Shown here in pieces: positions 26,287-34,444 of a stretch of 64,000 nt of DNA. This stretch comes from Endozoicomonas sp. SCSIO W0465 (lineage in GTDB: Bacteria; Pseudomonadota; Gammaproteobacteria; Pseudomonadales; Endozoicomonadaceae), in contig NZ_CP092417.1 of the NCBI RefSeq assembly GCF_023716865.1, forward strand, positions 3,016,001 to 3,080,000, given 5' to 3'. Each line of letters begins with the position of its first letter. The stretch's first letter is position 1. A model generated the notes under the pieces. It was not told the DNA's origin. It did not search any database and saw nothing but the letters and a program-made list of their open reading frames with translations. The position numbers and the translations under genes were made by a program.

Positions 26287-27694
26287 GGTTCCCTCCAAGA
26301 CGGTATTTGATTTTATCAGTTCCGTTAGTTAGTAAAAGATACTCAAGATTGATATCTTCAATTATATACCCGTTAGAAAGTTTTGCCCCTATCAGGTACT
26401 TGGAACCATCTATCAGTATCACGTAAGGCACCTTGCCCATACTGATACCACGTATATTCAATGATAAAGATGATTGACTTTCGGTTAGCGTACCTCCTGC
26501 GTACTTGGTGGCTAGTTCAATGGATGGTTTATTGCCGTATTTTTTCTGAAACTTTGATACTACCGTTTGAAGGTCATAAACTTGTCCTTCATCCAGTAGA
26601 TGTCCTTTCAGAATCACCGTTTGATCCCGGACGACAACGTGAATTCTTGGTACCAGACCTTTTTCCCGAAGCATGGATTTGAGGGTGTTGACGCGATCAA
26701 TCTGGTTTTCAACCTGATCCACAACCGAAATAAGTCCATAAATCTCCTGTTTGAGCATATTGATAATGCTATCAAGTTCATCAGAAGTTGAAACATATCC
26801 GGTTAACACCAGAGATCCGGGAGTATTATCCAGCTCGAGTTCGAGGTTATCATAGCCTTGGGTTCTTAAGAGCATTTCAGCATTATCACGCATTTCATTC
26901 ATAACAATGACTTGCGAATTAAAAGGGATGCCCTGTTTTCTGAGAAATTTTTGAAGTTCCAGTTTATCTTGAAGCGTTTGTGTATAACCCGAAGCGAGTA
27001 ATGATTTGTCGGGCAGTAGTTTGAACTTAACCTCTTTAAGTCCAAGCTGTTCTTTGGCTTTTGTTGAGACTTCGAGAGCTCCGGGGATGCGCGTTACTCC
27101 TTGTTCTTTGTTATCCGTATTGGAAATAATAAGACTGATGCTGACTATCAAGAGCACCAGTACGACTGGAATAGCTGCAAGCCATTTCTTATCAATACTT
27201 GTTATAAAGGATGTGTCATCTAAATCGTCTTCTTTATCCTCATCTTCTTTATCTGGTAGATCCTGGTCAAAGTCAGATGCAGATAGATCAGGCTCATCTG
27301 CTTGAGGAGATAGGTGCTGCTCCTCATTGACAGGCAGATTCTGTGGTGTTGGGGTATTGGCTACGTTCGGCAGTGCAAGAGACGGCCACTCTGCGTCAGC
27401 AGGACCAATAGCTATGAAAAGACCGTTTGAAGTAACAACATCAAAGTGGCGATACTGAATACTTGACCCAATCGGCTCACCATTCAGATATAATGGAATA
27501 TCCGCTGTGCCTGACTGAATTCTGATCTGGCCATCATTAGAAATCTCAATAATGAACTCGATAGCATTCAGGTTGTCGTCTGTTAAAATCAGGTCACAAC
27601 CATCATCTTTTCCTAAGGTGTACCTGCCCGGCTCAATGGGGATCTCGGCACCAATATGATTACCGGAGAGTATTTTCAGGTAATATTCAGTCAT
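26264..27694 (-). CDS. sctD: Type III secretion inner-membrane ring protein SctD (YscD family)
   Basis: 476 residues. N-terminal cytoplasmic FHA-like domain (residues 1-105, GAEIPIEPGRYTLGKDDGCDLIL), a very acidic linker (DKEDEDKEDDLDD), one membrane segment at about 172-193 (WLAAIPVVLVLLIVSISLII), then periplasmic ring-building repeats of BON type. This is the YscD/CdsD layout forming the outer of the two inner-membrane rings. AGGAGGT lies 7 bases before the ATG. First gene of the cassette. Confidence 0.87.
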   Translation of the reverse strand: MTEYYLKILSGNHIGAEIPIEPGRYTLGKDDGCDLILTDDNLNAIEFIIEISNDGQIRIQSGTADIPLYLNGEPIGSSIQYRHFDVVTSNGLFIAIGPADAEWPSLALPNVANTPTPQNLPVNEEQHLSPQADEPDLSASDFDQDLPDKEDEDKEDDLDDTSFITSIDKKWLAAIPVVLVLLIVSISLIISNTDNKEQGVTRIPGALEVSTKAKEQLGLKEVKFKLLPDKSLLASGYTQTLQDKLELQKFLRKQGIPFNSQVIVMNEMRDNAEMLLRTQGYDNLELELDNTPGSLVLTGYVSTSDELDSIINMLKQEIYGLISVVDQVENQIDRVNTLKSMLREKGLVPRIHVVVRDQTVILKGHLLDEGQVYDLQTVVSKFQKKYGNKPSIELATKYAGGTLTESQSSLSLNIRGISMGKVPYVILIDGSKYLIGAKLSNGYIIEDINLEYLLLTNGTDKIKYRLGGNRDGQIKK

Positions 27695-27997
27695 AAGCTA
27701 CCTCCTGCCACGCTGCAGCAGAAAATGGTCTGACCGGGTTCATTAACGGTTTTATGGTCAACATCCTGTTGATTCTGTCCGTAGTTATTACTGGTGTCTT
27801 TACGGGCTCTGACTACCTGTGCAAATTGAGTCCTAAAAATAGATTAAGGTAAAAAAAACGTCATTGCCAGAGATACATGATATATATTCGGCAAATTCGC
27901 CACATACTAGATGCCAGTCGATAAAATGTTGGGTAAAATTGTCTGAAAGGCTGAATAGACCTTACAACAATAACCATAAATTAAGAGGCTCAGTGCT
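27695..27997. other. Divergent intergenic region between sctD and fadD
   Basis: 303 bases with no supported gene. It must hold the leftward promoter of the sct cassette and the rightward promoter of fadD. No pair of boxes is convincing; the best rightward candidate is TTGTCT and TACAAC 18 bases apart near 27938-27968. Confidence 0.4.
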
Positions 27998-28810
27998 ATG
28001 GATGCACCATTCTGGAATGGAAAAAGGCCTGCAGGGGTGGCTAATGCAGTTAACCCTGATGAGTATTCCAGTGCGTTATCTGTGATCAATGCTTTTTTAA
28101 ATGAGAATAGTTCATGCGCCGCGTTTACGGGCATCGGCCATACACTGACCTATGCCGACATAGATCTTTATAGTCAGCAGTTTGCAGCATATATCCAAAG
28201 AGATACTGATTTGAAACCGGGCGATCGAATTGCCATTCAGATGCCCAATCTTCTACAGTACCCGATTGTCGTTTATGGAGCGTTGAGGGCAGGGTTAGTT
28301 ATTGTGAATACCAACCCGCTTTATACTGCCCGGGAAATGTTGCACCAGTTTAAGGATTCAGGAGCAAAGGCGTTAGTGTTTCTTGAAAACTTTGGTCATC
28401 TCGTTGAAGAGGTGGTTGGCGAGACAGATATAAAGCACCTTTTTGTGACCCAGCTGGCTGATATGGTTCCAGCCCCCAAACGGCAGGTTGTTAATTTTCT
28501 GGTCAAATATGTCAAGAAGATGGTGCCCCGGTATTCCTTGCCCAGAGCGGTTCCACTGCTTGACACTTTCAGAACTGCAAAAGCTTCTGATTATCAGCCA
28601 GTTCCAGAGGGAAAGCTTTCTGATCCGGTTGTGCTTCAATATACAGGCGGTACTACCGGGGTTGCCAAAGGAGCCATTTTGACTAACAGGAATTTGATAG
28701 CAAATATGCTTCAGTCCAAAGAAATGCTATCTCAAGTAAATGAGATGGGGCAGAAAATCCTGAAAACGGGACAGGAAATTCTTATAGCGCCTTTGCCTCT
28801 TTATCATATA

Positions 28811-29922
28811 TAGGACTTACGCATTGATGACACCGATAAATTTTGGTAGGAGGTGATCCTTCCCCTTTGCAAAACTCTCAATGAAAGCGCCTATTGTCTC
28901 TTTAAACAGCCCCCGTTGGTGCTGATAAATATTCGTAAACTCCTGCTCTATCTGCATTTTCTGGAGATAAACAAAAGCTAAAATTGCAGCAAATATATGG
29001 TTTCTGACGGGTCGTTCGCTGCGAACCTGAAAGTGCTCAATATGGCAAACCTGCTTGATCGCCCTGTGAAACTGTTCGATCTGCCAGTGCTGGTCATGGA
29101 TCTGCTTGAAGTCATTGCGTTCAAAAGGGACTTCCTCTGGCAAGTAAACCACGTAGTGGCGACGCTGGTCTTTTAGCATCGTCCTGAACAACCGGATCTT
29201 ACCGAAGTCTTTGAGCCATACATCCAGACCATTGTCGGGGATGTCGAGGTGTTGAACCTGCTGCCATTTACCTTTTTCCAGTGATACTGTCCTGTTTTTC
29301 TCAACGGCAAACATAAACCCAGTCTGATGGTTTTTAATCGTCTTCAGGTTAGTCGTGCAGCTGTACCAGGAGTCACCGGTAACGAACGCTGGCTTCAGCC
29401 CCCATACCAGCACTTCAATCAACATTTCACGGAAGTAGTCGTTTTTTGTCTTGTCTTCCGATTTGTCGTATATCCTGTAATTCACCGGCATATGGCGCCC
29501 GGATACGTCGGTGTAATAAAGGGTGATGAGGTTAACTCCCTTAACCACTCGGTGATGTTTACCCGACCAAAAGTGGCCAACCAGTGCCACGGAGTAGCTA
29601 TAAGGTTTGTCGAGCACGCTGTCATCAACGCTCAGGGTGCCGCCAATAGGGTTTAAACTTTTGACTGCTTCATCGTACATATCTTTGGGCTGATAGTTTT
29701 CACGCTTAAGAAAGCGGTTTGCGCTATCGTGAGAAAAGTCGGTAACCTCGGCCAGTCTTGTGCATGTTGATGATTTTGGCTCACTAATCAAAAAGCCAAT
29801 GTATTTTGCAAGAGTGCATCGTGCAGTGGTCGGTCGAGTGGTAGTTCTCACTTTCATCCCTGAAGACATCTGTTTTTTGGCATTATCAAATTTTAGAGCC
29901 TGTTGTCAATGCGTAAGTCCTA
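28811..29922. mobile_element. Insertion sequence inside fadD (IS4/IS701-like)
   Basis: 1112 bp bounded by perfect 17-bp inverted repeats TAGGACTTACGCATTGA (28811-28827 and, inverted, 29906-29922) and flanked by the 5-bp direct repeat ATATA (28806-28810 and 29923-29927). One transposase gene fills it on the minus strand; its stop codon lies within the left repeat. Confidence 0.92.
28817..29869 (-). CDS. DDE transposase, IS4/IS701-like
   Basis: 350 residues. The first catalytic Asp is probably in LSVDDSVLDKPYS, the second in VTGDSWYS, and the Glu in HWQIEQFHRAIKQ, the YREK-like region of IS4-related enzymes. The frame is intact and the terminal repeats are perfect, so it may be active. Exact family is uncertain without a comparison to reference elements. 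Confidence 0.85.
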   Translation of the reverse strand: MSSGMKVRTTTRPTTARCTLAKYIGFLISEPKSSTCTRLAEVTDFSHDSANRFLKRENYQPKDMYDEAVKSLNPIGGTLSVDDSVLDKPYSYSVALVGHFWSGKHHRVVKGVNLITLYYTDVSGRHMPVNYRIYDKSEDKTKNDYFREMLIEVLVWGLKPAFVTGDSWYSCTTNLKTIKNHQTGFMFAVEKNRTVSLEKGKWQQVQHLDIPDNGLDVWLKDFGKIRLFRTMLKDQRRHYVVYLPEEVPFERNDFKQIHDQHWQIEQFHRAIKQVCHIEHFQVRSERPVRNHIFAAILAFVYLQKMQIEQEFTNIYQHQRGLFKETIGAFIESFAKGKDHLLPKFIGVINA

Positions 29923-30921
29923 ATATATATGCTTTCACAGTACATTTAATGTGTATGCCGTTTATGGGGAATCACAGTATTCTGATAGCTAACCCGAGAG
30001 ACACAGGTACATTTATTAAGTTCATTAAACCATGGCGTTTTACGGGCTTTGTTGGTCTGAATACCTTGTTTGCCAGTTTGTTGAACCATCCAAAATTTAA
30101 AGAGTGTGATCTTTCAGGTTTAAAATTAACGTTATCCGGTGGGACTGCGCTGCAAGAAGCAACAGCCCAAAAGTGGCGTAAAGAGACCGGCTGTATTATT
30201 TCTGAAGCTTATGGGTTAACGGAGTGTTCTCCTGCCGTTTGTATGAATCCAGCTGGTGATTTGTCACAGCCTGGCACTGCGGGCCTGCCAATACCCTCTA
30301 CTGAGCTGAAAACCATAGACGAGGGTGGTAACGAGACCGCATTAGGTGAGCCCGGTGAGCTTTGTGTCAGGGGGCCGCAGGTTATGTCCGGATACTGGCA
30401 GCGAGCTGAAGCTACTGCCGAAGTGCTTGGAAAGGATGGTTGGCTAAAGACCGGTGATGTCGCCGTGATCCAGGAAGATGGATTCGTCAGGATTGTTGAT
30501 CGAATCAAGGACATGATTCTGGTTTCCGGTTTTAATGTATATCCGAATGAAATTGAGGATGTTGTTTCCGGTCATCCCAAGGTTGCAAATTGCGCAGCCA
30601 TCGGTGTTCCCGATGAGAGTTCTGGGGAGAAAGTTAAATTATTCGTTATCAAGTCAGATGAAAGTCTTACATCCGATGAGTTACTAAGCTGGTGTCGTGA
30701 TTATTTGACAGCATATAAAGTGCCAAAAGTGTGTGAATTCCGTAATGAATTGCCAATGACGCCTGTTGGCAAAATTTTGCGTAAAGACCTTCGGCAATCA
30801 GAGGTTGAGACGTAAATAATGATGTTTTGGCGGCATTCATCCAGGAGAGGGAAATATCAATCTGGTTGTTTTGAGCAGGATCAATCTTTTGGCTTAATAT
30901 TGCTCAAGAAGGTTCAGATTG

Positions 30922-30942
30922 GCAGTCAGCTATGCTGACTGC
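30922..30942. terminator. Perfect hairpin between fadD and a convergent gene
   Basis: GCAGTCAGC and GCTGACTGC are perfect 9-base complements around the loop TAT. It covers the last codons of the leftward gene and lies about 110 bases after fadD. No T run on either side, so a transcript end is only possible. Confidence 0.4.
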
Positions 30943-31328
30943 TGATCATGGTTTGAGAAGTAGCGATGAAGAACTTCAGGATCGTCCTTCAAAGCATTAA
31001 ATGCTTCTTTGGCATCGGTTGGTGTGATGCTGGTTCGATCCAGTTTCATGCGACTTATGGAGGCATCAAACCAGAACCAATGCTTGTCTTCAGTAAGGCA
31101 TAACGCTCTTACTGAGTAGCTGGTTGATGGAATGAAGGGCAGGGGCATTCCGCTGGTTAGTTGCTTTCTGACGATGGTGGAATCCTGGCAAGAGTAGGTG
31201 GTGTTGTGGTAAATCCGCTCAAAACGATTGAATTCGTAACCAAACATCTTGTTTGCCATTACGTCCTGCTTTTGACTCAGGTAATACAGTGCAAAAATGC
31301 TGGCCACAATTAGAATAAAGCTTTCCAT
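30930..31328 (-). CDS. Hypothetical protein with N-terminal membrane segment
   Basis: 132 residues, not recognised. Residues 3-18 (SFILIVASIFALYYLS) form one hydrophobic segment; the rest is soluble, with two cysteines and an aromatic run HWFWFDASISRMKLDR. Upstream of the ATG is ACCTCGTGGG-like sequence read leftward, not a strong ribosome-binding site. No family assigned. Confidence 0.55.
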   Translation of the reverse strand: MESFILIVASIFALYYLSQKQDVMANKMFGYEFNRFERIYHNTTYSCQDSTIVRKQLTSGMPLPFIPSTSYSVRALCLTEDKHWFWFDASISRMKLDRTSITPTDAKEAFNALKDDPEVLHRYFSNHDQQSA

Positions 31329-31461
31329 TTTTCATACCTCGTGGGTTATTGCACCGGGTTTTCTCGAAGCTTCGGAAAACCCTTATATGTATTTTATACG
31401 CATTTGTACAACTATGTTCAAATAACATCGCTGATGCGATTGGGGTATTTACTGTAAAGGG

Positions 31462-32040
31462 TTACAAGGCCCAGTCTGCAATCATCTGCTTGGCTATCGG
31501 CCGGAAAGCATCTTTTCCATAGAGTGCATCAACTAATTTAAATGAAAATCCCATGGCATTGCCCGGGCCCTGGGCTGTTATAACCCTTTTTTTTTCATCA
31601 ACTACAGTGGTGTTTTCCGGGTGTGCCAGAGCGCCCTCCATCTGATCCATAAAGCTGGGATGGCATGTTGCGTGGACGTTATCCAGTAAACCATGATGAG
31701 CAAGAACTACCGCAGGGGAGGCGCAAATGGCAGCATACCATTTCCCCGCTTTTTGCTGATCATGCAATAGCGTTGTTAGCGTTTTGTTGTTCTTAAGGCT
31801 GTCGGCTCCGGGCATGCCGCCGGGAAGGGCGATCAGATGAAACTGTTTGCCTGTGCAGGCTTCTACGTGCACATCGGCAGTGATCTGTGTTTTCTGTGAG
31901 GCGGTGATGGTCTGTTTTCCATCAGGGTGACAGCTGGCAATAGTGACTTGTGCACCTGCTCTTCTGAGTGTATCTATGATCGTCACAACTTCAATGTCTT
32001 CGGAGCCATCGGCAATTGGGATGAGAACCTGTCTTGGCAT
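31462..32040 (-). CDS. yajL: DJ-1/PfpI family protein YajL
   Basis: Class I glutamine-amidotransferase-like fold of the DJ-1 family; YajL in E. coli protects proteins against oxidative and carbonyl stress. The reactive cysteine is C106 in AAICASPAVVLA; the family elements IPIADGSEDIEVVTIID and ALPGGMPGAD are present. 192 residues against 196 in E. coli. Confidence 0.92.
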   Translation of the reverse strand: MPRQVLIPIADGSEDIEVVTIIDTLRRAGAQVTIASCHPDGKQTITASQKTQITADVHVEACTGKQFHLIALPGGMPGADSLKNNKTLTTLLHDQQKAGKWYAAICASPAVVLAHHGLLDNVHATCHPSFMDQMEGALAHPENTTVVDEKKRVITAQGPGNAMGFSFKLVDALYGKDAFRPIAKQMIADWAL

Positions 32041-32587
32041 GGTAGACCCTCATTAGAAGGTGGGATTATCAGGTTAATGTGAAGTGTCTGCAGCTAAAGG
32101 TCATAAATGATCTTTGGCGGGTATTTATAACTGAGAGATAAAGCTTCTGCATATTGGCTTTCTGCGTAAAGTCACACTACATAATGAGAAAAAGTGAATA
32201 ACAGGATTATTTATCGTCGTTTTCAGTTCGCATTAAGATGTTTGAGCAGGCACTTATAACGATAGATCTTTAATCTAGCAGATAGTTAAGGTTGGTGAGA
32301 GAAATTTGATAATGGGTTAAAGTGGATTCTTATGCGAGTTGCTCAGCAACCGAGCAGCCAATGGAATAGCCATTGTGATAGTCAGAAACAAGATGATTTC
32401 TGTGTCTTGTTCCTTTGGAGGTATTCAGTGGTTTCAATGGAGATTATCAAGAAAAGCGTCCAGAATGCCAGCAGTGAAAATTCCACGCATACGACTACCT
32501 TCAACAACAAGCGCTCTTTTGATTGTTGTAGAAAGTGTGACAGGTTGCATGGCGGGAATTTATGAAGCTGGTAAGAATGATATAAAG
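32041..32587. other. Non-coding stretch between yajL and the tRNA array
   Basis: About 550 bases with no intact gene. The only feature I can support is the patatin remnant at 32434-32550. Short frames read rightward through 32332-32716 run into the tRNA genes and are not supported. Confidence 0.5.
32434..32550 (-). pseudogene. Remnant of a patatin-like phospholipase gene
   Basis: Reading leftward from ATG 32550, 38 codons end at a stop: the translation contains ALVVEGSRMRGIFTAGILDA, the N-terminal signature of YjjU-type patatin-like phospholipases (usually LVxEGGGxRGxFTAGVLD). The Gly loop is altered (GGG to GSR) and the serine nucleophile region GxSxG that should follow is absent. A decayed fragment. 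Confidence 0.7.
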
Positions 32588-32664
<77 letters not shown>

Positions 32665-32719
32665 ACAAAACTGTTCAGCTGATCATTTCGAGGTAAAGAA
32701 ACATCAACTGCTTTAAAAG

Positions 32720-32796
<77 letters not shown>

Positions 32797-32850
32797 ACAA
32801 AACTGTTCAGCTGATCCTTTCGAGATAAAAAAAATCAACTGCTTTAAAAG

Positions 32851-32927
<77 letters not shown>

Positions 32928-32982
32928 ACAAAACTGTTCAGCTGATCCTTTCAAGGTAAAGAAACATCAACTGCTTAAAAGT

Positions 32983-33059
<77 letters not shown>

Positions 33060-33074
33060 TCGAAAGAGAAGCGA

Positions 33075-33102
33075 ATTATAGGGACGCTGGTTATAATGTC
33101 AA
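33075..33102 (-). promoter_or_regulatory. Consensus sigma-70 promoter of the tRNA-fMet array
   Basis: Read leftward: TTGACA (33102-33097), 16-base spacer, TATAAT (33080-33075). Both boxes are perfect consensus. The start would fall near 33068, a few bases before the first tRNA. Confidence 0.9.
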
Positions 33103-33305
33103 GGATTACCTTCGTGAACAGGTGGAAGGTAAAACGCGTGCAGTATTGGTAAGGAAGGAATACTGCACGACAATTGACATTTACTAAACCCCGACCAGTT
33201 AGAGAACCGCATCTTTCCGGTTCTCACAGGTTTCAGTTCGACATATCCTAACTGACAGATAAAAATCTATCGGTAAAATGACGTATTTTTTATCGGTACC
33301 ATTTT

Positions 33306-33566
33306 TTGCTGAAAGTCCACTACGCGGAGTGGAACCAAACTCCGGAATGCCTTCTGGCACAATCTATTCAGGCTTCCCATACCAGAACCCGGGAACGTTT
33401 CGCTGCGTTGTACCAGGTGGTCACAGGTTGCTCCCCCGTGGCAGTTGCCAGGGGATTGGGGCGTCGTCATGATACGGTGACCGGATGGATTAACAAATAC
33501 AACCGCAATGGTCCAGACTCTATAGTGTATCGCCGTACAGGTGGCCGCCCCCCTTTTGTCGAGTGA
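33306..33566 (+). CDS. IS630 transposase, N-terminal frame (orfA)
   Basis: Helix-turn-helix DNA-binding part, 86 residues from a TTG (start uncertain): AALYQVVTGCSPVAVARGLGRRHDTVTGWINKY. It ends in VYRRTGGRPPFVE at TGA 33564-33566. The run CCGCCCCCCTTTT just before the stop offers a -1 slip site (C-CCT-TTT in frame) that would join it to orfB. Confidence 0.82.
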   Translation: MLKVHYAEWNQTPECLLAQSIQASHTRTRERFAALYQVVTGCSPVAVARGLGRRHDTVTGWINKYNRNGPDSIVYRRTGGRPPFVE

Positions 33567-34417
33567 TTAGCGGAGCAGTTGCAGGGGTTATAGACCGGGC
33601 TCTTGAACAGGCCGCTTCACAGGAACGCCCTCACAACTTTGTCAGGTGGACCCTGAAAACACTCGCAGACTGGTGTTACAAAACATTCGCTACCCGTTTC
33701 AGTCGTGAGACTCTTCGACTTGCCTTGAAGCATCAGGGTTACTCATGGAAAAAAGCCAAAAAACTACTGAACAAGGCCGATTCGGCCCGACGAGCCTCAT
33801 TTCTTGAGCAGCTAAAGCCTCTGCTGGAGAAGGCAACTCGGCAGGAACGTCTTCTGGTGTATATTGATGAAGCTCATATCCATCAGGATACTGATGTCAG
33901 CTATGGCTGGTCACGCAAGGGTAAGCGCTTTTGGGTAAGTTCCGACTCACCAGGACTGTCTGCCAAGATCAGCTTTTATGGGGTTTACTACTTTAATGAT
34001 GGACAGGTCAGGATCTGGCCTTACCCAAGTGGCCGAAAAGAGCATGCTGTGAATGTGCTTGAGCGTATTCGTCAGGAAAAGCCGGTGGGGGCGATTGATC
34101 TAATCTGGGATGGTGCCTCCTGGCATACAGCCAAATTAGTACAGGAAGCGGGTAAACGACTGGACATCAATATTATCCAAATGCCTTCCTACAGCCCGGA
34201 CTTTATGCCGGTAGAGGCTCTTTGGCGCTGGTTGCGTGAAGACGTAACCTATCATCACTGCTATGCGACAGCAGAAGACCTTTTGCATGCAATTAATGAA
34301 TTTACTGCTCGAATCAATCAGTGCCCGATGACCATTGCAGACCGATTGTGGGTAAAAGATTCCCTTATTGATGAAGAAGAAATTTTAAGAGTCAGAAAAC
34401 AACCGAAGCTCGAATAA
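33563..34417 (+). CDS. IS630 transposase, catalytic frame (orfB)
   Basis: 284 residues with the IS630/mariner DDE triad: LVYIDEAHIHQD, DLIWDGASWHTA and YSPDFMPVEALW. The GTG at 33563 overlaps the orfA stop (GTGA), so it is made either by translational coupling or as a -1 fusion. Confidence 0.87.
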   Translation: MISGAVAGVIDRALEQAASQERPHNFVRWTLKTLADWCYKTFATRFSRETLRLALKHQGYSWKKAKKLLNKADSARRASFLEQLKPLLEKATRQERLLVYIDEAHIHQDTDVSYGWSRKGKRFWVSSDSPGLSAKISFYGVYYFNDGQVRIWPYPSGRKEHAVNVLERIRQEKPVGAIDLIWDGASWHTAKLVQEAGKRLDINIIQMPSYSPDFMPVEALWRWLREDVTYHHCYATAEDLLHAINEFTARINQCPMTIADRLWVKDSLIDEEEILRVRKQPKLE

Positions 34418-34444
34418 AGCTCCGGTTTTCAAAATGATTGGGGT

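Larger units (their letters stand above)
27998..30815 (+). pseudogene. fadD: Long-chain fatty acid--CoA ligase FadD, interrupted by an IS
   Basis: AMP-forming acyl-CoA synthetase that activates fatty acids for beta-oxidation. The 5' part (27998-28810) carries the AMP-binding signature YTGGTTGVAKGA and stops at LPLYHI; the 3' part (from 29928) resumes YAFTVHL and holds SEAYGLTECSP, GWLKTGDVA, DRIKDMILVSGFNVYP and the catalytic lysine region PVGKILRKDLR. Removing the IS and one ATATA copy rejoins LPLYHIYAF in frame, matching E. coli LPLYHIFAL, so the gene was intact before a recent insertion. Reads as inactive unless the element excises. Confidence 0.93.
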
